A stretch of DNA of 64,000 nt, taken from Symbiodinium natans. Its lineage: Eukaryota; Sar; Dinophyceae; Suessiales; Symbiodiniaceae. The position numbers and the translations under genes were made by a program. The notes below the pieces were generated by a model that saw only the letters and a program-made list of their open reading frames with translations, was not told where the DNA came from and did no database searches. Position 1 is the stretch's first letter, and every line of letters starts with the position of its first letter. Positions 49,474-60,089 of the stretch are shown one piece after another. The stretch spans positions 310,001 through 374,000 of the forward strand of contig CAJNDS010002292.1 of the NCBI GenBank assembly GCA_905221605.1, in the 5' to 3' direction.

Positions 49474-50620
49474 AATTAAATCCTGATTTAATTGTTGCTT
49501 CTGGGTTGGGTTTTGACCTACCTCGACATACCTTATCCCTACAAAAACACAATTAAATCGTGATTTAATTGTGTTTCTTTGCGTTTGACTGGAAGACAAT
49601 TAAATCGTGAGTTAATGGTGCAGCAAAGACTTGTGCTAATTGGTACCTGTTTGCACCATTAAATCATGATTTAATTGCACTATTATTATTGCTATTACTA
49701 TTAGTCTTATTATTACTATTACTATTAGTCTTATTATTCCTATTACGATTAGTCTTATTATTACTATTACCAATTGTCTTATTATTGTTATTATTAATAT
49801 TCTTAGTATTATTATTACTATTACTATTATTATTCCTATGATTATTATGTTTACTACTATTATTATCCTTATTCTTCTTCTTATTATTATTTTCTTATTA
49901 CTATTACTATTACTATTACTATTACTATTACTATTTTATTACTATTACTATTACTATGACTATTACTATTACTATTACCAATACCATTACTATTACTATT
50001 GCTATTGCTATTGCTGTTATTATTATTATTATTATTCTTGTTGTTACTACTATTATTATTATTCCTATTATTATCCTTATTATTATTATTACTATTACTA
50101 TTTCTATTACTATTACTATTCTTCTTCTTCTTATTGTTACTATTATTATTATTGTTCTTATCATTATTATTATTCCTATTATTATCATTATTACTATTAC
50201 TATTATTATTACTATTACTATTACTATTACTATTACTATTACTATTACTATTACTATTACTATTACTATTACTATTACTATTACTATTACTATGATTTTT
50301 ATTACTATTATTATTGTTACTATTACTATTATTATTACTATTATTATTACTATTACTTTAGGGGGAACAATTAAATCGTGATTTAATTGTTGAAAGGTAG
50401 GGGGGAACAATTAAATCGTGATTTAATTGTTTCTGCGGTTTGGGATCGTCTAGCAGAAACAATTAAATCCTGATTTAATTGTTTTCCTTGAGAAGCTTGC
50501 CGGCATGGCATGCTGCGTCGCGCGACGTCAACAGGCAATTAAATCGAGAGTTAATTGTGCTGGACCTAAGGGGCGTCGAGCCGGCCCGATGCCGGTCAAT
50601 TAATTTCAGAGTTAATTTTC
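49474..50620. repeat. Cluster of nine AATTAAATC/GATTTAATT palindromes
   Basis: Positions (about): 49474-49493, 49545-49576 (15-bp perfect arms, GT spacer), 49597-49616 (imperfect), 49658-49675, 50366-50391, 50406-50431 (12-bp perfect arms), 50457-50484 (13-bp arms, CT spacer), 50536-50557 and 50596-50617 (both degenerate). The core is AATTAAATC-NT-GATTTAATT. Flanks differ except for the pair at 50361/50401, which also share GGGGGAAC and are 40 bp apart. Four copies lie on one side of the ATT/ACT tract and five on the other. Confidence 0.92.
49680..50360. repeat. ATT/ACT (TTA/CTA) microsatellite, about 680 bp
   Basis: Imperfect trinucleotide tract; the most regular part is (ACTATT)n at 50205-50290. 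It explains the long Tyr-, Ile- and Leu-rich ORFs on both strands, which are not genes. Confidence 0.97.
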
Positions 50621-52430
50621 CTTAACTCTTGGATTCACTGTCTTCCATCAGCTGTTTGGAGCATCTACTGTAACCAATTTAGTGAGCCTGCTCCCTGGAA
50701 GGTCTGATGGTTTTTCTGAGCCGGTCTACTCTAAGTTACCGTGAGCCTGCGAGAAAACATCCTGCTCGGACATGATCCGCCAAGCTGCTCTCCGCCTTTT
50801 TGGTCTTGCACTAGTACGCTTGCTGCTTGCTTTGAAGCCCTTGGGAACGTATGAAAGGAGAACGGAAAGTTTGCGTGGGAGTAAAGAGCGGCTTCCGGAA
50901 GCAGGACAGAATGTTAAAAAGGACTTCCTTGGTTTTAGGACTTCACATTGGCACATTGGGCATCAGCCAACAGGAGACTCAGTAGACATCAAATGACATC
51001 AGCAGACCTCCGACGCTGCCCTGTTCGGAGGAGAGTGCGGACAAGCGGAGTGCCGACTGGTGCCATGCGCCTTTCTAACTCCAGGGCGTGCTGGATGCCA
51101 GAAGGCGAAAAGAGGTCATTCTACATGCGTGAGACATTCTTTGACATTGGATGTTTTGTTGTCTTGTCGTGCAACAACCTGATGGTGTTCCAGCAATTGT
51201 ATGGCCCAAGTCGAAAGGTGCTTCAAGCAGGGTATACGGCTACACATGACCAGTTGTGCAGTGATGATGGCAGGGAATGTGAGCAAGGTGTTTAGAAGTC
51301 ACTGCTGCATAGCTGAAGCCACGCAGTAGCGACACATGAGCCTTATAGTCACGGACCCGCATCTGGACCAAGCCCATCGTCACCACACTATAGCCGCAAG
51401 TTTCTGTTAAAGCTCCTGCAGCTTGCTGAAGCACTGTCTCGAGCCAGAGTCAGCTGCACAGCTTCTGATGGTTTACCCGTTTACCCGCTGCAGATTCCAG
51501 GCGCTGATCATCAATGCCCAAGACTTACTGCAGATGGCACGAGCTTTGCGTCCTGAACCATCATATAAAGAGAGAGCACTCGCTCCAGCTCGTTCTCATA
51601 AGACCCAAAGAAAGAGAACCGGGCAGTTGCCATAGCCTTTTGCACTTAGGTTTTGCTGGAGTCTGGCACTGAGATACCACAGATGCCCCCCAAGAGCCAG
51701 AACACTGGCAACTGAGCACTGCAGAGCACTGGGCAACTGAGGCTTACGCGCCAAGCCCCCCCTCCGGGGCCCTGAGCGCACCTTGAGCAAGGAGAACAGC
51801 CGAGTCCCGAACTTGGGAGATGTCTGGAATCTGTGGCTGCTTATTGGACCAGAGCTTGGTGAGTGTAGCCGTTCAGAATCATCATTAAATCGCTGTCGTC
51901 CACTTTCTGTGTGCGGGGCGCGAGAGTTCTTCTCCCCATCACTTTCTCAGAGGTTCGCCAGAGCATCCGGCTGGAGAGAAGGAGTGTTCCCCCAGAAGTT
52001 CAGCGCTTGAAAAGGGCTAAGTTTCACGCTTAGCTTCGCTTAAAATGCTCAGAATGACAATGAGTCGAGTGACAGCGCCAAGTGTTTCTGATCATTTCGC
52101 ATGTAGCCACGCTGCTGACAGAAGTAGATGTTGCAGGAGTCCACAATCTATGTTGGACATTCTATCGCCAGCAGTAGCGGCATCACATGTGACCTCGGGG
52201 GCCCGGGGCATTCTCTGGTTATGCTGGTGCTATATGCCTTGCTATATGCCTTCGTCCGCTATTTGGTATGTTCACTTCGACAATGCACCTTCCAACCGTG
52301 GCGCGCCACCTTTGGCAAATTGGTTTGTGCTTTTTGGGGGCTTGACCTGGATGTACACGTACCTTGCAGTACCTTGCTCTAGGTCTGTCTAAATTGTCTT
52401 TTCCATTGTGCAGGACCAGTATCATCTCTG
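50621..52430. other. No named gene
   Basis: ORF 50772-50996 (74 codons, starting MIRQAALRLFGLALVRLLLA) and a hydrophobic frame near 52190-52290 (SLVMLVLYALLYAFVRYLVC) are the only protein-like pieces. Neither has a known motif. The rest shows nothing. Confidence 0.3.
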
Positions 52431-52459
52431 AGGCATCGAACTCAACTCTCGATCACAGG

Positions 52460-52852
52460 AGGCAGACACAGCTTTGAAGTCGCGATGGACAGGCTGATTT
52501 GGAGCAAGTCAGATGGGATGCTCGACAGTCTTGCCGTCTTGCCTTACGTGAAGCATCTCAAGCATGTGCAATTGCGAGGCAAAGGCCAGTAGGGAGTAGC
52601 TGCTGGTAGCGGTGTGCTGGCAGGGATGACGTTGCCAGAAGCTTGGCACCCCGTGCGTGAAGCGCGCAGTTGCTGCCTTCGACTTTTCCACTGGTTGACC
52701 AAGGAGGTATCTCAGCCGTATCGTCGAATCATTCAAGAAGCCAAGCACTGCATTGGGTATGGAGCCTCTCGAGGCCACAAGACGCTTCGGGTTTGCCGAG
52801 ATACTTGTCCAGATGCACGTGCTGGATGTATTTAGACGTGTTTTGAGGTTTT
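52460..52852 (+). CDS. Unrecognised gene fragment, two coding-like exons
   Basis: About 52460-52592 reads FEVAMDRLIWSKSDGMLDSL followed by a leucine-rich segment (AVLPYVKHLKHVQLRGKG) and a TAG. About 52707-52852 in another frame reads SRIVESFKKPSTALGMEPLE and FAEILVQMHVLDVFRRVLRF, then TAG. Acceptor-like CAG and AAG-G sites precede both. The leucine spacing in the first piece recalls a leucine-rich repeat, but one unit is not enough to call it. Splice joins unresolved. Confidence 0.35.
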
Positions 52853-54560
52853 AGGCTACACAGCAAAGCCACGATTGTGTCTTCGACCCAGTGAGCACCT
52901 TCTTTGAATCTGCAGCCGCTGGAATGCAGCTCTGATTTGGGAACTGGTTGCCAATCGGCCCTCAACTAGACGGCACCTGGAAACACCCTTTTAATGCTTG
53001 AGACTTAGTCTTTGGAGTCCTTGGTCGCTGCATCTGGCACGTCGAAGATTGTCGAACAGACCCCAAACCATGGCACCCAGTGGGTGTGTATATATATATA
53101 TATGTTCATGCACTTGCTCAGTTGCATACCATTTATGGATATGTTTCGTTATGTATGTGTTTGAACGATATGATATAATTCTGATGTACGGTAGTATGAT
53201 TTGACACATGTCCATAATACAGCTCAATATATCTTGCAGAGTCGGATTTTTGGCAAAATCGGTATATTGTATAATCGTATAAAACATTTTGCAAAAGCAA
53301 ATGCAAGCCCCCACAGTAGTGCAGGCGCGGGTTTGGTATGTTTTCAGCAAAGGGTCGGCCGCCTTTGGTCGCCTCATCTCAAGCGGTAAGTCAAATCCCC
53401 AACTCCTGGCCAAATTGGATGTGGAGTTCAGAAAGTCGGGGTCACATGGGAGCATCGGAAAGCGAAGCAAAACAAAACACTGTCAGCAGGCAGCTTTCGA
53501 TCTTTTCGCGAAAGGCTTTGTCACTTTGTGTGTCGGATGCATTGAGACAGCTTTACACACAGTTCCATGTATCACATCAGCGGTCCTTTGTTGCGCAGTG
53601 CTGGGCCAATCTTGACTGCACTCCAAGAGCATATGCCAATGTCGGCATCCCGGCTTGAGCTCCCAGTTGTCAATTCCCGGTGTCTCCCGTAGAACTTTGG
53701 CGAACTCGTTGAAGGGAGTTCTGGGGGCTACGCGACTTGCACTGGTGCAGTGTTCGAGCTCCCAGCAAGAACGAATACAGAACCACGTACACGCAAACAG
53801 AGACGAAGAGAGTGCGAAACACCCTCCCGAAAATCCATATGCAATGTAAACCCAGGTCCTGATCCAGGAACAAGACGGAGAAAAGGGAGTGCGTGCGGCC
53901 GGCAAAGCTGTACTAGAACGAACGCTACACGCAACAAGGAACATTGCGGCTGGCATCAACAAAGAGGGTAGTGCCGATGGATCTGTATCGGCAGCAGATT
54001 ATAGGTTGGCTGCATTGATGTCATCATGCGGCTGTTCCTGTGCGTTTGTGCCAGGCAGCTTTCCTGAAGAGCGACAGCCCCATGCCGTGTGAGCTTTTGT
54101 TCATGTTGAATGATGCATGCCCGAAGTAAGACATGCGGACCAGGTGGGATGCGCAGCTTCTGGTTGACTGCGGAGTCACTGCTGCTGGGCTCTCACTGCA
54201 CATCAGACTGAGATGAGCTGCAGCATGAGCTTTGCCCAGGAGGGCCAAAGAATCGTTCTCTTCACTCCGGGGTTTTTGCAGCCTGGGCCTCTGTGCGCAC
54301 CACACAGTCACCACATGTCACCACACACTTGGATACGTCTTTGTGTTTACTTCGCGGCCCGCCCAGAGCCTCGGGTGCCCAAGGGACAACAGGTCCCAAG
54401 ACTCAAGACTCTGGCCGAGTGTGTTGCGGTCCTGGTAGCGGGGCCCTAGGGTTCCCAGGGCCCAAGATTCCTCAAAGCCTGACGCTGACCCTAATTGCCC
54501 TCTGACCCCAGCGCACCTTCCGCAGGGGCTGGTCGGCTATATGAGTCTATGAGGCATTTC
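52853..54560. other. No named gene
   Basis: 53088-53104 is a (TA)n run. A + strand patch near 53370-53500 (GRLISSGKSNPQLLAKLDVE) is protein-like but unplaced. Long ORFs on the - strand here cover AT-rich sequence and look like chance. Confidence 0.3.
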
Positions 54561-54589
54561 TTGCCTGCTTTCGACAAATCACTCTATTA

Positions 54590-55772
54590 AGGCCCATACT
54601 CGACGATGCTGATGAGCTCGACCGCGCATTCCACTTTCTGTTGTTGCTCCTTCCTCAGAGCTTCTCAGACACGAAGGTTGGCTGCCCGTTCCAACTGCAG
54701 CAGCTACTGTTATATTCAGGCACATGGATGAAGTTGCAATGCAGAAGAAGTACATCTTTGTCTACTGCTGCCTTGGAATGGCCCGCGTTGCAGCATGTAC
54801 TGTATGATCATGTATGCATGTTCTGTCCTGGCGTTGGGAGCAGGATTGGTCTGCGCAGCTGCTGGCAGAGCGCCTTCAGATCGCTTTTGACATTCTGCAA
54901 GTCCCTCAAAGTTACTCAGTTGCTGATGTTCAAGAGCATTCACCTTGCTTGCCTTTGCAGCAGGGCTCCATGCTGAGGCCCAGGAAGTACACAAAGAATT
55001 TGAAACGCTTCTCGACAAAATCACTGGTTTGCTGCATATGATGTGAGCAAACACGGCGTAGTGCAACGCCCTGCAAAGCCCAATGCAGAGGCTTCTACGT
55101 CTTGCACGCTACAAGCTCGCCGAGCTGGCTTCTTTCAGAGTTTAAGAGGCTCTAGGTAGTGAAGGACCTGAAGGAGAGGAGGACATGCCACCAACAAGTG
55201 TCGACTGCGACGTGAAAGGACGCATGTAACGATGTGGTCCTTCTACGTGCGCCTCCAAGTCGCTGCAGAAGCTTCCGTGGAAAGGAAAATGCATAGAACT
55301 GTCAGTGAGCTGATGCCCTGTAACCTTGGAGTAACTTCAGAAGGCGTGGCTGACGCCACAGTTCTGGGACAAGATCCAATTCGTAAACAGCATCGAGACT
55401 ATCTGTGAGGAGCGCACCTGCTGTGCGAAAGCACTGTGGAGTTCGAGCTGTTGTCGGCTATGCCTTACGGTGGCCTACTAACCTCTATTGAACCAGCTGA
55501 CTGGCAAGGACTTGTATCCAAACGACGAGACGTCTCAAGCAGAGCTTCGGCGTCGCTTCCCACAGGTATGCTATGCCGTTGCGGGCAACATGCAAAGCTT
55601 CGGCAAGTTCTGGAAGATACTCCGGTAGACTAGTCAGGCGGATGTGATCGATCCGACTTCTTTGTAGGTCATTCAGCGGCAAGATGCTCTCCGCAACGGC
55701 GATGATCCACCTGTCAACTTTGGTGTTCCGATCAGGCACCGATTTGTCAAAGATATTGTGTGTGTGAAGTGA
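54590..55772 (+). CDS. Unrecognised multi-exon protein, C-terminal part
   Basis: Coding-like pieces in order: about 54593-54650 (ILDDADELDRAFHF), about 54835-54935 (WSAQLLAERLQIAFDILQVP), about 54962-55041 (HAEAQEVHKEFETLLDKITG, coiled-coil-like), about 55340-55405 (WLTPQFWDKIQFVNSIETIC), 55497-55565 (DLYPNDETSQAELRRRFPQ) and 55668-55772 (VIQRQDALRNGDDPPVNFGV, stop 55770-55772). The last two join cleanly over a GT-AG intron (55566-55667) with AG|G. Earlier joins are unresolved. The TPQFWDKI piece slightly recalls CRAL-TRIO lipid-binding domains, but this is only a hint. No confident family. Confidence 0.45.
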
Positions 55773-57310
55773 CAATGCCCCTGTCAAACCATGCCAAGGC
55801 AGCCACTTAAAACCCCAAGTCTGGCCCCAGACCCGCGACCGGTAATTAGACCACTCGCCCCAAATTAAAGGCCGTGTAGATGTCTGCTCAGCGGCAAGCC
55901 AGTTTGGTGGCTTTAAAACTGCCTTCGGCGAGAAAATGATATCCCTCATGCAATCCTCATGCAGGACTCAGAAGAGGTCTAGATGCATGCCTCCCTACAT
56001 ACCGAACAAGGGCTTATTGCATTTTCATGCGTCAAAACCGTCAAATGCTAAAGCCAGAAGCGGCCTCGCGCTATGCTTAGCTACTCCATGTGAGTGCCAC
56101 TGGCCACTATGGCGCCAAAGCGCGGAGATGCGGAGCCTCCATCGGAGCTCGTTCGCGGCTACAAGCTGCTTCGGGTGCCAATGTCGCCAGGCTCGCCGAT
56201 TACAAGGACTTGGGGGCAGTGTCATGAAACCATGTAAAGTAGGCTTTCGGTTGACTTGTTGGCTAGTTTACCGAGCCCCGAAACAAAGAAATGGGCCGTG
56301 GGCCCGTGGACACGCCGCGCGCCTTCACGGCTCTTTGGGCTGGGGCTTGGCTGGATGCCTCAATACTCCATACATCTCAATATCGACATGCCTTTTCAAA
56401 GGGGCAGGTTGGAAGGAACTCTTTTCCCCGATTTCTCTCTGGCCTCTTGAGCGCCCTGCCAACCCAAAGTTCGTCCCTTCCTCAAAGCGAGCCCTGACAA
56501 ATCCTGACAGGCCATGGGCTGCTTATCACATTTGCTCCCTCGTGGAACCACAGTGAAAAATCTTGGCCCTTGGGTGATCAGCCAAATGTACGCGCAGCCT
56601 TTAATTTAGGGCCCTGTAGCTACCCGCCGTCTGGCTTGTGGGGGAACCCCCCGTCAACAGAGGGGTCAAAGCAGACCTAAGAAACCGCAAAAAAGCTCCC
56701 GTCACTTCTGGTGACATGCGTTTGTTTCAAAACCAGGTCCGACATTGGAACTACTGTGACCAGCCATTCAATGCAAACGAGACTTATCCCTGAATATCCT
56801 GGCAGGACCTTGCTGGTGAAGAGGCATGATTCAAGAGACCCCTTCATAAATGAGACGCGTGCGAGCAATGCCTTGCAGTTTCAGCGATGTCATTTGGGTG
56901 CCCTGTCGTTGTGCTCTTGCGCTTTCGAGGAGAGTGCTCCCCGAACTCCTTGCCCACGCATCTGGAGCCTTCACGCACGGAGTCGCAGATTCCGCAATGT
57001 TGTTTTTTGGCCTTCGGTCTGTGGGCCCCTTTCCCATCGCTAGACCAGAGCATGGTCATTTTTGATATGCTTGCGCCACTTGCCCCACAAAGCTCAAACG
57101 GTTCTCGTTTTCTGTTTTTGAAGTTGGCACTCTCATGTCACTCTCGCACAGACGGGGGAGCTGAAGTGCGTCGGAAAAAGGCCCCCAAGCAGAGACACAG
57201 GACAACAGAGCATTTCCAGGAAATCCTCGTTTTTCCCTCCTAGAGTGATCTCACCATGCCCGTCCTTTTCAGAGAAGCCGAGCCCAGCGTTCGGATCACG
57301 TGCGGCTGCA
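55773..57310. other. No gene seen
   Basis: ORFs on both strands up to 206 codons (55936-56556) without recognisable motifs. Their amino-acid composition (Cys, Arg, Ser, Pro rich) is that of non-coding GC-rich DNA. Confidence 0.35.
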
Positions 57311-57976
57311 ATGTCGTTTTCGCACGTGTCTTCAAAGAGCAAAGGGAAGGAGTTAGTTAGCGCCGATTTTCTTTGGCGAAGTCCTGACGAGTCCCTGTAC
57401 AGGCACTTTCCCTACAACTCTATCTACCACGTGCACGCAACCACACCACACACACCCTTAGTGGAGCTCGGTGAGAACACAAGCCGTGAGGGCAGTGGCG
57501 AGTATTGCGGTTCCAGTCCCCAGGTGCAGAGTTTTGCGAGGGGCCCTTTGGACCGGCTACGTGTCGGGATCTGCACCACCCCACTGCTACCTCCGCCAAC
57601 CAGCAATACTGAAAGAACGATTGAAATCAAGGAAGTCATTGTGAATCCTGAGCCTGGCCTATTTTTCTATTTGTACATCGAGTCTAGTACTTCACAGCGC
57701 ATGAGATTCTTTTTCCGAACCACAGAAGATGTCAATGTGTCTGATTATGCAAGATCCCAGCACAGCTCCGACGGGAGGTTGACATTGGATGCGCAGTACG
57801 ACGAGCGCCAGGAGGAGTCGAGGCGACGAGCAATAGAACCGCAGGTGGAGATGATGGCTTCACGAAGGTCGTCTCGGCGGGCATCACGCGTGAACTCCAA
57901 TGGTCTTAACCATCCTGGGGCCCGTAGGCCCTCCCGAAGACCAGTGCCTTTCGGGGAATCCTGGCGAGCGCAGTGA
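57311..57976 (+). CDS. Hypothetical protein, single long ORF
   Basis: From the Met at 57311 the frame is open for 221 codons to TGA 57974-57976 (open in frame from 57245). The middle reads like folded protein (EIKEVIVNPEPGLFFYLYIE, RMRFFFRTTEDVNVSDYARS); the end is basic and Ser-rich (SRRSSRRASRV). I recognise no family. Immediately downstream, overlapping in another frame (about 57955-58124), a Lys/Arg/Ser-rich stretch (QKKRIPKKGRFLRFQGREKR) continues the same composition up to a TGA, which suggests a frameshift or missed intron near 57950. The lack of introns is unusual here. Could be a retroposed gene. Confidence 0.5.
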   Translation: MSFSHVSSKSKGKELVSADFLWRSPDESLYRHFPYNSIYHVHATTPHTPLVELGENTSREGSGEYCGSSPQVQSFARGPLDRLRVGICTTPLLPPPTSNTERTIEIKEVIVNPEPGLFFYLYIESSTSQRMRFFFRTTEDVNVSDYARSQHSSDGRLTLDAQYDERQEESRRRAIEPQVEMMASRRSSRRASRVNSNGLNHPGARRPSRRPVPFGESWRAQ

Positions 57977-58299
57977 GGCACCGAGCACTTCAAGCTCCAG
58001 CCAGAAGAAAAGAATACCAAAGAAAGGCCGGTTTCTTCGCTTTCAGGGTCGTGAGAAACGCCGAGAGAGCTCATCGGATTTTCGCAAGCGGAACAGAAGA
58101 CTTGGAAACAGTCCAACAGATTGAGAAGGCTGGGCCATCGGCATAGTGGCAACTGCCCAAATGCATGTCCGAATTGCCCCTGTGAGGGCCAAACGCTTCA
58201 AAGCGACATCAGCTTAGAGACGGGCGGGCAGAAACTTGGAGATGTCGGATCCATATGCTGTTGTTGAACTGTTGAATGGATGGAACTCCTCCCTGCAGT

Positions 58300-58536
58300 T
58301 AGCGTGACTGCCACAAGCTAGCGGGGCATGGAGACGACCATGTGCAAATACCCTTTGAAGAGGCCAACTGCATACCTTCGGGCTTCGACTTCACGGACAA
58401 GACTACAGTCGCACAAGCCTACTCCGTCCTTGAAATCGTGCATGCTTTTGTTCTCTACTGAGATTCAAGTTTTTCTTATGAGGACAGCTTGCGAAATGGT
58501 GTTTGGCAAAAGCTTGACACCGAAATGGGAACTCAA
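58300..58536 (+). CDS. Unrecognised exon with in-frame TGA
   Basis: One frame reads DDHVQIPFEEANCIPSGFDF and KTTVAQAYSVLEIVHAFVLY, meets TGA at 58459-58461, and continues in the same frame with DSSFSYEDSLRNGVWQKLD to TAA at about 58534. Both sides look like protein. An acceptor-like CAG or TAG precedes 58300. Options are an ordinary stop with a protein-like 3' region, a point-mutated Trp or Arg codon, or a selenocysteine codon. No family recognised and no SECIS element identified. Confidence 0.35.
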
Positions 58537-58949
58537 TAATCCCTTTCGTCCAGAAGCTAAACTCGTCCCCATCCCGGTCAGACCCCCCTTCTCAAGAACC
58601 CCCCCCTGGTCCGTACCCCTCACCCCACCGTCGGTCTGACTAGCCGGGCCCAGCACAAAGAGTGCTCCAAAGATATCAGGTGCGGTGCACGACAAGGCCC
58701 CGAGCCCCCATGCCTCAGCGGACCTCGCTGAATAGACTGTAGAAATGTGAAAATGTAGAGCGCACCACCCGATTTCCATAGCACAAGCGACTCTCATTGA
58801 TGCATTTTCCAGGCCCGTAGCAGCTCAAGAGAACAGTAAATGAAGGCACCCTGCCACTCATCTTCGCAAGTGAACACATGCGCACACCACTCTGTGTCAC
58901 CGAACAAGTCAATGGCCACCTGAGCAATGCATGTGTTTTGGTTGCTTCA

Positions 58950-59187
58950 CGTCAATGCTGTGCGATCGGACACGACGATGCTGTTATCCAACCTTCCACC
59001 ACAGTCATATATTCCTTTGGGCGAGGCAGTTGAAGGAAACGGTGGCAGTTGGCATCAAGTTTGTAGCCGTGCCTTGCGCAGGCACTTGAGAGAGAGGCCG
59101 CCGAATGAAGAGTTTTGGGAAGCTTTTTTTTTGGCAAGGCCCCAGCATGGTGAGTCGGTAGGAACCTCGAGAATTGAAAGAGGATGA
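58950..59187 (+). other. Coding-like ORF, unrecognised
   Basis: The + strand frame 58927-59187 includes YIPLGEAVEGNGGSWHQVCS and LRERPPNEEFWEAFFLARPQ, which look like a real exon. About 59215-59303 another frame adds EFTPSATRAELQKWIPTPVF. On the - strand a 217-codon ORF (59005-59658) overlaps; I consider it the shadow. No family recognised. Confidence 0.3.
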
Positions 59188-59774
59188 GCCAAAACGCCTC
59201 AGTGCAACTGCCAAGGCTGAATTCACTCCCTCGGCAACTCGTGCTGAACTACAGAAGTGGATCCCGACGCCGGTGTTTTTCCAACCTGGGGGAAGCCTGG
59301 TCTGACTCGAAATCTGAGCTGAGTCGTCAGCGATGATAATGCGATGTGTGCTAAGCTGCGCTGTGCCGCGATTAAGTGAACACTTTGACACTGGGCAATC
59401 CACTGGCCGCGAGATTTTTGATCCCTGGCCTCCCTGGCCCGGGTCTGGAGGAGGGTATGTTTGTGCACAGCAAACGTGCTCAGTGCACGAGATTGCCTGA
59501 ACTTCCGAGATATTTGACGAATAGATTCGCAACGGATTGAGCAGCTCACCAGCTCTTCTGGCAACTACGAAGACAGCGACAGCCTTGTTGGCCCTCCAAG
59601 GTCTGTCTGGACGGCTTACCTTCGCCACTTCTTGTGTCTTTCGAGGCTCACGAATCATTGGACTGATTTGGACTGCTTGATGTAGCTACCTCATGCATCT
59701 AGCTCTGAATCACCGCAAGCAGGCAATCCCAGTAGCACCCCGATCGTACTGACTTGGTACTGTCATGTTTCAGC

Positions 59775-60086
59775 TGCGTCTGGCGCGAAGATGATCGAAC
59801 CTATGAAATTTCTGTTTGTGCAGTCCCCAGGCCTGGTGACCCTCCAGGACAACGCGAGTACTTGGCATGGTCCTCCAAGCATCCCGACCGCGCTTTTTCG
59901 AAAAGTGGGCAGTGGTGGTGTGTCACGCGGGGGATGCGGAGCATTTCACTTTCCGAGCGCCTGCCCTTGCGATTCCTCTTGCTCGCTAAGATTGATATGT
60001 TTCCACGAGAAGTTGCCCGAAGAAGTTGTCCATCTGTCTGGATTGATTTTGAGTCTCCAGCGAGTGCAGCAGTGCATCTGCATTAG
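59775..60086 (+). CDS. Unrecognised exon of about 103 codons
   Basis: After a TTTCAG acceptor (59773/59774) a frame stays open to TAG at 60084-60086, reading CVWREDDRTYEISVCAVPRP and IDMFPREVARRSCPSVWIDF. Composition and length are exon-like. No domain recognised; it may belong with the coding-like pieces at 58.3-59.3 kb. Confidence 0.4.
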   Translation, partial: CVWREDDRTYEISVCAVPRPGDPPGQREYLAWSSKHPDRAFSKSGQWWCVTRGMRSISLSERLPLRFLLLAKIDMFPREVARRSCPSVWIDFESPASAAVHLH

Positions 60087-60089
60087 CAT

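Noticed and set aside
49838-50410. Tyr-, Ile/Val- and Leu-rich ORFs of up to 178 codons
   Set aside because: Translations of the ATT/ACT microsatellite.
59005-59658. 217-codon minus-strand ORF
   Set aside because: The + strand frames over the same region look more like protein; no motif on the minus strand.
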